Shown here: one piece after another, positions 27,275-39,779 of the stretch
Numbering within the stretch: the first letter of the stretch is position 1
Layout of the letters: each line of letters starts with the position of its first letter
Source of the DNA: Apostichopus japonicus
Taxonomy: Eukaryota; Echinodermata; Holothuroidea; Aspidochirotida; Stichopodidae
Assembly (NCBI RefSeq): GCF_037975245.1
Contig: NC_092569.1
Span: forward strand, 20,810,001-20,874,000
Length of the DNA stretch: 64,000 nucleotides
Reading direction: 5' to 3'
The notes under the pieces: model-generated
Database searches by the model: none
What the model saw: only the letters and a program-made list of their open reading frames with translations
Told to the model about the DNA's origin: nothing
Position numbers and translations under genes: made by a program

Positions 27275-28480
27275 CCGTGGTTTTCAACCTTGGGCTCGCG
27301 GGCCCATTTGGGCCCGCGAAGCCGATTTTGTGGGCTCGCGAGCATTGCCCCAGTAATGATTAAAAATTGTGGCATTTTGGGGGGCTGGTGGCGAAGGCAC
27401 ATGATGATGTTTCTTAGGAAGCCTCTTCGATGAAACCTTGTACAACGGGTACAATTTACTCAACCCTATAACCCTATAAGACTAGTATAAGAGAATTCGG
27501 TGACTCCCACCAACCACTGCACACTACGTATTACGTATTTACCAAGGTTATGATGTGTGGAAGCCTTGCTCAATCGAACCCAGCTCTTCCCAGTGCACGC
27601 AGCAAGTATTGCGCGATTTCTATAGAGAATAATTTAGTACTAACATGCCTTTATACGACTAGCCATTGATCGATCAATCTTCTAATTATCGGTTAATAAT
27701 AGGTCAAAGATCCGAAGAAAAAAAGTGGATCATATTTGTCTACACTTCTAAAAATTGCGATAATTCGAAGGAAAGGGCTGTAGTAGAATCCTTCTATTTT
27801 CAATATACAATTAACGGTTAATTGTATTGAAAATAGAAGGATTCTACTACAGCCCTTTCCTTCGAATTATCGCAATTTTTACAAGTGTAGACAAATATGA
27901 TCCACTTTTTTCTTCGGATCTTTGACCTATTCTGCCTCGAATATGAGCAATAATTGGAATAACTTATACAGCGTGATATCTATACAGTCCGACACTTCTA
28001 CAGTTCTCCCGTTCTATTGTCAATACACAAAGTATTATTACGTTCTCTTTATTTCTTAAATTGTTTTCAATAAATAGAAATTACCTCACCGATTCGAAAT
28101 ATATCTCCTTTAATACTACTGGGCCTCATATGCACACGTCAAACGGTTTTGCTGCTTTTTTATTGCATTGTTCATCTCCATTTTTCTGCATTATTCTGAT
28201 AGTAATAACGGTCACCCATTTCTTATGAAACCAGTGTACCATTGAGGGTTGCAAGAAATCTTTAAGATAGGCTCTAATTGGGCAGTACCTGTCATCTGAT
28301 CACGGAGGAACATACATAGCTCTGATTGAGTCCCCGGGTCACTTGTGTCAAGAATACACTAGTATACGCTGTGAAAATGATTTTATGAAGTTGATAACTT
28401 TGCAGGGTAGGGTATGGGCTCGCGAGGACGGCTCGGAAGACGAATTGGGCTCGTGATCGAAAAAAGGTTGAAAACCAAGG
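27275..28480. mobile_element. Non-autonomous hAT-type DNA transposon (1.2 kb)
   Basis: The left end is CCGTGGTTTTCAACCTT and the right end, reverse complemented, is CCTTGGTTTTCAACCTT: one mismatch in 17. Subterminal GGCTCGCG/GGGCTCGTG sequences occur at both ends. The element is flanked by identical 8 bp CTCTAGAG (27267-27274 and 28481-28488). An 8 bp duplication with T at position 2 and A at position 7, plus a GTGGTT.TCAACC terminus, is typical of hAT elements. No transposase is encoded, so it is a deletion derivative or MITE-like. It contains a nested large palindrome. Confidence 0.85.
27698..27931. repeat. Near-perfect 234 bp inverted repeat
   Basis: The left arm, from AATAGGTCAAAGATCCGAAG to CAATTAAC at about 27814, is matched almost base for base by the right arm, from GTTAATTG to CTTTGACCTATT at 27931. 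The loop is essentially absent. Differences I see: a 2 base extra TA near the centre, one base more in the A-run, and CTTCTAAAAA versus CTTGTAAAAA. It lies inside the hAT element, so it is a nested foldback insertion or a recent arm duplication. As RNA it would form a long hairpin. Confidence 0.9.
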
Positions 28481-28489
28481 CTCTAGAGA

Positions 28490-28969
28490 ATGAAGTACGG
28501 ACCGTTCTTGCCCGGATTTCACTGGTTTCTTTGAGCGGTATAGAGAATAAAAAATAGCAACGCCTCCAAGGCAAAACATCTTCCTGAGGCTAAAAGAAAA
28601 TGACAACGGATCAACGCGACCATTAGCAGTGATATTACTGACTTTTTATCAAACTTACTCCTTTTTATCATATCATTCGACACAGGTTTTAGTGTGTTAG
28701 ATTAACTTATACTAGCCTAGATATGTTAACGGTATCTGACGTACACATGTTTGAGATTGGGAAAGCTGGGCCTTTTAAAGCCATACCGAGACCAGCCTGA
28801 ACGTACTTGGGTATACTATGCACGAAGAAAACAAAATATTACATTTTTCGATCCGTCGGAACTCCTATTCCTGTCGGCAGGCCAGGGACCAGCACCGCCG
28901 TCACATGGGTCGATGTTGGTGTATTTCTGTTTTGGTGACATATTTGCCTATATATAAGGATACACACAC

Positions 28970-29063
<94 letters not shown>

Positions 29064-30330
29064 GCCACAGCACCGCACACACACAGTAGCCATTTCTGAT
29101 TGTTAAACAGTGATATCTATAGTAGAATACTGAGCTAGTTATCTCGTAGAGCTTGCCTAGCTAGAGTCTACAATGTTAAGACCTATCAATCATCATACAA
29201 ACTCATCCACTTCGATAAAGCAAACAATGAACACTGCTGTGACATTAAGAAAACAGAAATGAGTTTAAACTTGTTGATTTTCTTAACTTCGGTGATCAAT
29301 AAAAGTATTTAAATATCCAGTTTGTGATACTCTTATATTCAGCATAACTAGATATAAAGAAAACTATGTAGTAACATGAGAACAAAGGAGAAACGCCTTG
29401 TCATATATTTTCTGATGTGAACATCATGTAGCAGTAATAGATAATATTAAATTTGTTTAAGCGTGTATATAGAAATATTGTTAGATGATGTGTGTGTGTC
29501 CTTTGTGAATTAGACGTTGAGACGTAACGACGATCGGAGTGAGGGGGGATATATGAGAGAAGGGCTGGTTGCCAAATTTAAAATACCAGCTTTGTCGATG
29601 CATAGGCCTATATGACTTCATCTCACGTATGACACTCATTCCGTTTACGCGATACAAGGTAATGACTTTAAGAATCCATGTTACATTGCATTGTATTGGT
29701 ATTTTTTGAGGCTCTCGCAATTGAACATTTTCATGCAGCAATGCGAGAAATTGCCATCTACATATATTACAATAAAAGTACTGATTTGGTAATGTTTTGT
29801 TCAGCTGTAATATTACTTTCATCAATCAACAGGGAAAGCGAGTAAACGAACTTTGGAATATCCATAGCAGATGTTCATTCATGTTTTGCATACTTAAAAT
29901 ACTATCAAAACTATTTTTATGTTTGATAACACCGTTTGATTAATTGATAATTCCCTAACCACGGTTAGCGCTTTGGTGTCAAGGTACTTTTTACCAAGTC
30001 TCTATGTTTCAACTTTCTAGTCTGTTGCAAGCAGTGTATAATATATTACTCAGACGAGCGTAGCGGCCACGATTAAATCACAATAATAGTACACTTATCG
30101 TTCGAATGAGAGCCCATGATGCTGAAAAGTATTGACATAAGTTATAATATATGAAATAATTTAGAAGCTTAATTACTCATCCATTAACGAGTCAAGGTAA
30201 CATGCACATTCGTATCTTCAGGGTAACTAAAGATGAGAATTCGTAATGGTAGCAAAGCCTTTTAATAGTAAATTTAATATATTGACACAGTAAATGTTCA
30301 CGCCTCTTATCAACACAACAGCCGATTAAC
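28490..30330. other. Intergenic; no gene seen
   Basis: No recognisable coding sequence. Contains an (AT)n/(TTTA) microsatellite at 28965-29060. Confidence 0.5.
28965..29060. repeat. (AT)n microsatellite
   Basis: Alternating AT with ATTTAT interruptions after a short ACACAC run. Confidence 0.95.
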
Positions 30331-30334
30331 ACTG

Positions 30335-30604
30335 AGAGTAGAGTAACTACTGTATATTTTAAAGTATTTTTCCACAGCTAAAACTGGATCATGCCGATAA
30401 ATCTGATTATTTGGTAGCATTACAGTAAGAACTGAGGATATGTGTAATCCCAAAGAATGCATCAAACTGGATTTGTTGCGATCACACATATCCTTAGTTC
30501 TTACTGTTATCCTTATTGCACACGCTACTGGTTTATAGCACGATCCAGTTTTTATTTTGGTTCAAATATTTAAGATTAATAATAGTTACTGTGTTCTTTG
30601 TATG
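30335..30604. mobile_element. Foldback MITE, copy 1
   Basis: Inverted repeat: left arm AAAACTGGATCATGCCGATAAA...AGTAAGAACTGAGGATATGTG, right arm ACACATATCCTTAGTTCTTACTGT...TTTATAGCACGATCCAGTTTTTA, separated by about 40 bases. The outer flanks also pair weakly (ACTACTGTATATTTTAAAG against AGATTAATAATAGTTACTGTGT). A sister copy with the same arms lies at 32349-32637. No coding capacity. About 1.3 kb upstream of the gene D ATG. Confidence 0.75.
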
Positions 30605-30889
30605 TATCGGGTGAAAACAAACATCGTCGCGTCGTTATACTCGTATTTACCAGAGCATTGATCCTCTTTTTGACGAGGCTTCACACACAAAAAAAGAACA
30701 AAATGCTTACATCGATAATTAATGTAACAATTGACTGTTTGGCTGCATGGCTGCATGTGCCGTCGAGACACTGTAATTTACAAATCCTCCACCTGATTAA
30801 TTGAAAACAAAACCCATTATTACAAAATGTATAGAACTAAGTATGATGTATTAGTGCCAACACATTGAATACATCTAGATCCTCTATAC

Positions 30890-31050
30890 ATTTTATAGTA
30901 CAAATTAGCACTTTCATGGCAAGTTTTATAATACAAATTAGCACTTTCATTGCATATTTATATACAAATTAGCACTTTCATGGCATATTTTATAGTACAA
31001 AATTAGCACTTTCATGGCAAGTTTAACAGTACAAATTAGCAGTTTTAAGG
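30890..31050. repeat. Minisatellite, about 36 bp unit, 5 copies
   Basis: The unit TACAAATTAGCACTTTCATG followed by GCAAGTTTTATAG repeats about five times with small differences (CATTGCATATT, GCAGTTTTAAGG). Lies 0.8-1 kb upstream of the gene D start codon. Confidence 0.85.
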
Positions 31051-31874
31051 CAATTTTAATTTCATCTGTCTTACATTTAAGTATAGTATACAGCCATAGT
31101 TGTTTTCACTTTGGTTAATGGCGGCTTGTTAGCTATGATTGCACTTTCATAGAGGATGAGTTATAAATTGAAACCAATTGTGTATTTACTGCATGCTGTC
31201 CTTTAAATGACACTCATATTAACTTAGTAAGGAATTAAAAAAATGAACGTGAAATTGACCAGTAATCCTGCTTCAGAAGTCAACAAACACAAGTTAATAT
31301 TTAACCAACCATGAATTGAATAGCGGAATATTTGATTATGTAGATCAAACTTAAATTAATCAATAGCTACACATCTAATCGACAAAAGTATGATTAGAAT
31401 GAACCAATATCTAAATAATTTCCATATTATAAAATATTACTTTACAATATCAACTTAAAACTTGCCATGGATATCTGATTGTTTATTAAGAATTAGTACA
31501 GTTTTTTTTTATCTTCTTGTTATATCGCGTTTTACGCTACCTGATGATGTATGTGGTGTAAGCCTTGTTCGCCGCAAACTCATTAAACCTTGTTTTCGTA
31601 ACACAATTTCTTCATTAAACCAGATCACATTTGATTAATGTTCATGAATAAAAAAACAAGAAACTAATGTTGAAGTACAAATGGGCCTAAACTGACATAT
31701 AACCGAATTTGTTTACTAGTGTTCTAGTTTGATAGAGGTACGGATAACCTTTGCAGCAGCGCACTAGATTGCTTACTGCCATAATGAAAATTGCAAACAC
31801 GCAACCTCTTTCAGTAGTACTTATAGCACAGCGACTTTCCTTCTATAACAAAACATTGCCAGAAATTTAAGGAA

Positions 31875-34800
31875 ATGGCGAGCTTTGCCAATCGGAGTCA
31901 TGCAATAACTGCTGTCTTACTTTATGCTAATATCATCCACATCTCGCTTACTATGGGTAGGTTTGATTATTTTTATTTTGTTTTATGTATTTGGTTCATA
32001 ATGTATAAGGCGTATCAACTAAGATGTTCCATTAACTTAAAGCTAACTTGTCTGCTCATATTACTTGTACTAATTAACTATGATTTTTAAGTTTTTCTTT
32101 CTCAAACAACTTTCTTATGAAATTTGTAACACATAAGTACACTTGCAGATAAATACACTCAATTAAATATTGCGTTGCTTGTTATCTGGCTTTGCATCTC
32201 GCCCAATATGTTGCTGCCAGCAACCACGGGCTACTGGCCTTACCACAGTGATGATGACAGCTCATGTATCTGATATAACATTATTCTAGACCAACCTTAT
32301 GATGTACTGTTGTGATTGAAATGTAACGAACTTCTCTGACAACCGATTCACACAGAGATTACAGTAATTTCTGTAAATTTTAAAGTTTTATACCACAGTA
32401 AAAATTGGATCGTGTTGATAAATCTGATAAATCGGTAGCATGTGCTATTAGGATTGCAGAAAGAACTGAGGATACATGTAATACAAAAAAAGCATTAACT
32501 GGATTTTTTGGGACTACACATATCCTTAGTACTTACTGTAATCCTAATAGCACATGCTACCGATTTATAGCACGATCCGGTTTTTACTGTAGTACAAAAC
32601 TTGAAGATTTATAGTAGATACTGTGTTCTCTGTATCTATGGGTGTCTCTGGGGTATTAGGCAGTTGGGTGGTGAGAGGTGATGAAGATTAGTGTATAGAT
32701 AGTCTTTGTTTTCATTTTTATCATTCTCTTATTTTGCGCCTTTGTTCTTTAAAACAAACAGGCATATGCGAGTTCGAGAACTACATGAAAGGTCTCTCCC
32801 ATCGGAATACTCAATTAAGTGGTAACTTTATTTATTTTTTTACACATTCTTAGCTGCTATTTATTCAAATTTGTTTAGCTGGGTTTTTGGTATGAGACTT
32901 ATCAGTTATCCGTTATTTTTCTTGACAAATACGTTATGAAGCAAAAACAACACAATTGTCTAATGTGTCTTTTGTATACTCAGACAACATCTAACGAAAG
33001 TACTCTTCCGTGTGAGAGATACTGTTGTTCAAAAGTTACAATAGGGCATTGTCATTTTTTCATTTGTGATGTCATTGCTTTTCTAAATTTCCTTTTTTCA
33101 AGGTTTCAATGTAAAGTGTGTAATCTTGACAATGAAGCCAATAACATCGTGAACTCTTATTAATAACTTCAATGTTTTTAATTCCATAATTTTTTCATAA
33201 CCTATCCATATTACATGGATAAAAATGTTAATAAACTACCAGTAAAGAAAGGATATAGTTTGACAGTTCAAACCATAGTTAGATGATACATATCTATAGG
33301 CTTGTCCCAGTCGTGTTTGTAAAAGTAACATTTAATCTCTGATAGCTCCCAAGCGAGATGCGAGCTAGTTGGAAAAGTTGTTTCTCATTAATATTTCTGT
33401 CAGTATAAATGATGATTGTTGTATTTTCTTCTCTTTGTGTTATGAAAAATATGTAAACAAGAATAATACAATTATATAAATGTTTTGGTCTAAGTGATAA
33501 CACAAACTCTTAACTGTTTGAATAATAACAGCGGCTATCTGTACCCGTTCCACATCAGTGAACCCGTTTTCCCAAAAAAATATGTCAACTTGACTTTTCA
33601 CTTCCCTTCAAAGTGATGTATTTTTAAGTCCTTGTTAATCTATTTGAGTATTTTGTATACATGTTTTGTATACTAAATGAAAACGAAAGTCCTTGCAATT
33701 CTATTTGAGTAATTTTTATGTAAATGAAATTGGGAGCCTTTGTTTATCTTCTATCACTATTTCGTGTCTAAACGCGATTGAATAATACAACATGTATTAC
33801 GAAGATGATTTTTGAGTCAAATTTCTATAACTCGTACCTAATATAAATGGTTATATATGTTTTTGTTTGAAAATTAACATTATAGTTTATTCTTCAGTCA
33901 AATATGTTTGTTTTTAGAAGACGGTCAAAACAATGGTATGTTTGATGATACTTCTCCAGAGGTTTCTTCTATGATGTCAAACACAGGTAGGTTCCTCTTA
34001 AATTAAATTAAGTAAGAGTGTTTTAAACTCAACTAAAGTCTATTATAATGATTTGTGCGTTTATACTTTACAAAAGGAAAGTTTGTAATATATTTTTGTG
34101 TGAGTAAAAACTTAAGTATACATATCTTCCGAATGTTCTGGACAGGTATCTGCTACGTAAAGAACAAAAAATCAACTATCTGTTAAATTTATTCTCCTTC
34201 TAATATATTGTACTGGAATTTGCAGGTAATTTCTAATAAAAAATGGTGCTAAGCTATAATTAAACTAAGAGAAAAGAGCAATGAAAATCAATTCAGTCAC
34301 ATATTAATTACATAAAGCAAAAAATGTGTTTAAATTGATAGTATCATCTGACGCTTTGGTCACTTACATTGGAACATTGACGTAATTTATTAACGGATGT
34401 TAGTTGTGATAAACGTGAAATGCAGTTGCAGTAGTGCTGAGACAGATTCTCAATAAATTATATGAAAAAAAAGGAAATTTGTAGTTTCATCATAGAGCAA
34501 TAACAAATTAACCTTTTGATTGATTTTGACAATGTTTATGATGACGACCGTGTTTAAACTTGTCTACATCATACAAGTATTGATTGACTTGATTATTGCA
34601 GGAGTGTATGAAATGCAATAGATTTGGTTACATTTACGTGTCAGCGTTTCAGGGCGGTGCTGACAGTGACAAGTCAGCTATGAAACGTATATAACACTAT
34701 GCATTACTCTTAATGTCGATCAGAATACTATTATTCTGAATTTAAAACAAGACGGCAGAAGCCAAATATTGACATTTTCTTAATTCACAACAAAATGGAA

Positions 34801-37800
34801 TGCCATGAAAGCAGAAAACTCTCATTTGAATACATTACAAAACAAAATAAAAAAAAAATTTTTTTAAGATGAACAAAAAGTCAAACATTTAATGTGACCG
34901 ATTTGCAACATATATTTCACAAACCGAAATGCCGCTTTGCAAACAAAACAATCTCATTATTTGTTGTCTACAAGAGATAATACAAAGTGTCAATAGTGTG
35001 TATGAGAGGCAATTTTAAAGCGTTGTTCCGTTTCGGTATCCGTATATAAGCCACTCTTATTTAATGGATTTTGTAGCAAAATCACTTAGTTCAGATATAC
35101 GACAATTTTTCAGTAGTATTTTGGTGAGCTTAATAAAAGAATCACAACGAATGTATACAATTTTGGACACCTAGATTTAGTTCTACAACATTTATGGACA
35201 AATATAAGCTAGCCAAGCCCATACGAATGGACCTATAAAGGAATCGGATAGAATACTAAAAATTACTCACCAGCATTGTTGCAGGACGAGCTATTCTACA
35301 TAATCTTCATATAAAACATTGTAGTAGATGGAGGTCGGAGCAAATGAACTTTTTCTTTCGTTACTGAAAATTACTATAGATAATTTAACACTCGATTACA
35401 GATTCGACATCACCCAAGTCGACTTTACAGTCCTCAACGAAATCAATAAACACAACAGGTTGGTATTTAGTTTTCTAATACGCTGTGCAAATCACATATA
35501 TCAAAGGCGGTGCTGTGTTATCAGAGTTATGTATTTTGGGGATTTTATGTTGTTCTGTTCCTGACTATCGTTACAGAACAGTTTCTTTTGACTCTTCAAT
35601 TTGAGCATTGTTTAGTATTTTAAAGCAATCTGAGTAATACATTGATCCACGCCATTCCTGTAGTAGGATACAGCCGTTACTTTATATAGCGTAAATAAAT
35701 TAACATTTTACCATTTGTAAAGCATATATTTGTGTTAATTTTGTAACACGCTGATACTACTTGATAGTGCATCCGTTAGAAATGCTATATTTATCAGCTT
35801 CATTGGTAGAGTTTCTATTCAAAGAACGAAAGGAAAAAGTTCAAATTCATTCTGAAATATCCGATTCTCTGTTAGCATGTAGCTAGACGACAGACATTAC
35901 ATTTAGAATCAGTCTTTATTCACGATTTACTGGCTTTACAAAGAATTTTCCTTTTTTTTCAACTATTCGAAGACCATTTTCTTAGTACCATGATTATAGT
36001 TAGATTGACCTTTGTATTGGTATATAGGGCTTTAGCTTTGGTATCATGTTTCTGGAAAAAAAGGTCATTTAATATACCAAACTGTTTTTATTAGTTTTAT
36101 AATATCGGCATTGTCTCTTCTGGCCATTGTATTAAACTGTTATTTTACCAAACTCTTGTTTTATATAAATTCTTTAACCGACTGTGGAAAATTCTAGTCA
36201 GAGGGGTTTAATCGGAAGGAATGTATACGTCCGTTTCCGCATCAGGACTGTCAAGTTACATCCTAACAATATAAAATCATACCTTACCATTTACTCTTAA
36301 AGCCTTTTAATATTTTCTTGGTAAATAAATTCACCGTTTATTTTAACATAATGCTAGTTTTATATTCTTGACTGTTAGGACGAATGTCGACTGACAATTT
36401 CCTGCAATCCACGAGTTCACCGGTAACCACAGCAATAACTACAGAAGGTATTGCCAAAGCTGCACACATCTTACATTTTCTACAAGGATAAAAATTAATC
36501 AACTTTGCATAACATACGTTTACAGAGCTATAAAAAAAATGACTTGTACAATAGAGCACATACAATAGAAAAGTAAGTTTAATTGATAAGCATAAATGGA
36601 CTGAATTTTGGTGAATATTAACTTAAATTCAGAACTGCAGAAATTAACACTATTGTCGTTAGTATATGGCACCACTTTTTTTTAGTAATAAGAAGTATCG
36701 TCGTGATAAATCTCGAGTTGGATATGATGTGCGGTTGACGGAAGGGCCAAATTCTGTGTTTTAATTTAAGCTCATTTCTTATCCTCCTGTATAAACTCAG
36801 GAGGTGAGACTTAAATCCATTTTCACCGTTACTACTAGTATACGTGTACAACATCACACTACCACAATATGTGAATGATCGAAGCAGTTGACACCAAAGG
36901 GAAACTTGCCTTAACATCCTGATGACATATGACATATTCCATTTTCAGTGGCGACCACTACGCCACCATGCCCTTTGAATCAAGTCTTTGATGACTGTGT
37001 ATGCCAGATTACATGTGAAGACCCTCATGGGTGGTTTGGCTGCCATATAAACTGTACTGGAGGAAGAACATGCGTTTGTCCAAACGGCTTTTTACTACTC
37101 GGACAGAATTGCATACCGGAGAGTGCTTGTGGGTGTTATCACGAAACGGGAGGAGTCATACCGGTATTCTTAAACTGTTATTAGTATATTTTTCATATGC
37201 GTTCCTTAACAATCGTATCCGCCAAAACCAGTCTTCTCTGTCCCAACAAAGTATCAGTTGTAGGGTTTTACAAAACACAGATAAAAGGAAAGTTTCTTCA
37301 GTTGCCAATGTCAAATTAAGAACATAAAAAGTAGGTTTAATCAAGCGATATTATTAATGGCTGTTTATGAGCAATAAAAACAAATCATGGTGAGACCCTT
37401 CTTATTCAATAATAAATCCAAATTTGACGAAAGTGTGTGCAAGGGAGACTATGCGATGATGGGATCATTTTAGCGTGCTGTTTTGTGGAACACACCTCCA
37501 ATAAAAGAACTATTAACAAGCATATTGCTCCCCAGAGCCAATCAAAAGTGAAGCGAAGACATTTCCAAGTGGTACTCCGTCCACGCCTGGCCTGACTTAA
37601 TCGAACACATGTGCCCTCAAATATATATGGAAGGACTAAATAAAGGTCATATGAAAACAATTCCTTAAAGTTGTAATTTTTTCTCCATGAGAACAGACTA
37701 GAACACTATTCCAGAGATGTAATATACGTATATCATCAGAGTGGCAACACTATATTCATATTTATTCACTTTTTCTCTGTATTAAGAATGGCGGATCGTA

Positions 37801-39471
37801 CGTGACCATGGACTGCACGGAAACATGCTCATGTGAGAATGACGTTCTTGTGTGCATAAACTATACATGCAGTGAACATGCGACGTGCCAGAACCACGAT
37901 GGCAATATGTCGTGCGATTGCAACGTGAACTATATGGGAAATGGGACAGTATGTAAACGTGTACAGGATTGCCAAGATCTTTACGACAATGGCGTAATCA
38001 GTGAAGGTTTTCACTTCATATATCCGCTTACATGGCCAGGGGAACCTTTTGAAGCTTATTGCAAAGACGGATGGACTGTAAGAAGTCTTTCTTTTGAGTT
38101 TATGTCCATGATAGTTGACGTTTTATGTACGAGAAATAACATGTACCATACTACACATTGTACTTCTATACCCCGCCACTGAAATTTACTACGCAGGACT
38201 ACGTAACCTACCTACTTCAACGTTAAAGAACAGAGTGTTGAAGAACGAGTATTATTTTGTGATTTTGTGCTAAACATAATATAAACGAAGTGAAACTATA
38301 TATTTCCAAGGAGCAGAAAAAAAGTTGATAATATGGCTGGGCTGCAAATATCCACCTAGAAATGTGAGGGGATAGTGTCTTTTTCTGTTAATATATAGAC
38401 CATTCATATATTCCATACAAACATCACAGAAGTACTTTTCTTGACTAATCTGGCTTCAAGTGGACCGTGAATATTTCCTTAATGAGCCTCAACTAACTGT
38501 TATAAACCTACTTTTGTTTTGCTGTTATTGTTTAGTTTTTTCAGCTCCGCGTCGATAACAAGGGTTTTTACGATAACTGGGATCGTTACAGATCTGGCTT
38601 ATTTAGACGCGGAACTAATTCACATTGGCTTGGAAACGACCGATTAGCCAACTTAACTGCTCAACGGAACTACACAATGAGAATGGAATTTAAAAAACGG
38701 AGTAATAACATTACCCACTATCTTCAGTATGATCTCTTTCGAATTGGTTCAGAAGTCAACAACTATGCACTAGAAGAGCTTGGCAGTTATACAGGCAGCT
38801 TGGGTGAGTAAAACATTTTTATCGTAGCCTATAATGCAATGCAAAGTTTATGCCATGAACGATATTTGTTAACCTACATGATAGAGCGTGAAACCTGGTT
38901 TACTTTGGTAACTGATCGAATGGCACCTTCGATTTTTAAGGAGCATTAGCATCATTCATAAAAAAACGTCAATTTTCTCAAAATTTCTCAAAATCTTCAT
39001 CGTCATCATTGTCGCCATCGCTAACTTCGTTTGTCGTCTTCGTCTTCAATTTTCATTTCCATCTTTCATTGTCATCCCCATCGTCACAGTAGACGATGAT
39101 GAGAGTTATATTAGTTTCGATTTTTCTTGAGAAAAAAAGTAAATTTTGAAGAAAGATGGGTTTTTTTTTCGCTGGTTACGTTTTCCTTCTCATTGTACAC
39201 AGAATATGACTACATGGGATATCATCGTGGTAGTGATTTTTCAACACATGACTCTGACAACGATAACGATACATCACGAGATTGCGTGAATGATCATCAT
39301 CTCGGTGGCTGGTGGTACAATGGGTATAATGATGAATTGACATGTACTACAGCGAATTTCAATGGAAATTATGGCTATGGCTGGGATCATGGAGTGTGCA
39401 TTTACGACAGGGAACGAATGATTTCTGACTGCGATAGTGCTACAACTGAAATGAAAATCAAACCCCTCTGA
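31875..39471 (+). CDS. FReD gene D: secreted TIL-EGF-fibrinogen-like protein, intact
   Basis: Eight exons join in frame: 31875-31956 (ATG; MASFANRSHAITAVLLYANI signal peptide), 32762-32821 (ICEFENYM, related to exon 2 of A and E), 33918-33986 and 36379-36447 (Ser/Thr-rich, 69 bases each), 36949-37163 (TIL: CPLNQVFDDCVCQITC...CVCPNGF...CIPESACGCYH), 37787-38077 (TILa-like, then EGF CSEHATCQNHDGNMSCDCNV, then FReD start), 38545-38803, 39203-39471 (GGWWYNGY, FNGNYGYG, MKIKPL end). Total 1314 bases, 437 residues. All junctions are GT-AG with phases 1,1,1,1,0,0,1. FReD domains of this kind bind carbohydrate or acetylated ligands, and TIL domains are small disulphide modules found in inhibitors, mucins and zonadhesin. 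An extracellular recognition role is inference. D is the most diverged copy and runs opposite to the others. Two Ser/Thr exons only; a missed extra exon between 34 and 36.3 kb is possible. AATAAA near 39648 and 39785 could be polyA signals. Confidence 0.88.
32349..32637. mobile_element. Foldback MITE, copy 2, in gene D intron 1
   Basis: Left arm CAGTAAAAATTGGATCGTG...TCGGTAGCATGTGCTATTAG, right arm CTAATAGCACATGCTACCGA...CACGATCCGGTTTTTACTG, separated by about 90 bases. The outer 35 bases also pair (CACAGAGATTACAGTA with TACTGTGTTCTCTGTATC). Same family as 30335-30604. Lies in the first intron between the signal-peptide exon and exon 2. Confidence 0.8.
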
Positions 39472-39779
39472 ATTATACGTCCATTAATACGTGTGATTTG
39501 TTGATTGAGGCAATTTTTCGTTGCAAAAGGTGACAAATAGGTCACGAAACATTAAAACCAACCAGCATTAAAAGTCACTGCCCGAATCTATGAATTAGTT
39601 ATTAAGCAAAATACTTTTTCAGGACTTTGCAAGTCAAATCAAATGTAGAAATAAATGTGACAAAAACATGATATTATATGTATGCTCTCAACAATACACA
39701 TCGTGCTTAATACTTCTTTATTATTATAATCATCGTCTTGGTCTTCATGTTTGTATAAGTGTAATGGCAAGGGTTAACA

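Noticed and set aside
30600-30800. Overlapping open frames on both strands near 30.6 kb
   Set aside because: No domain, no splice context and inside AT-rich intergenic DNA next to the foldback element.
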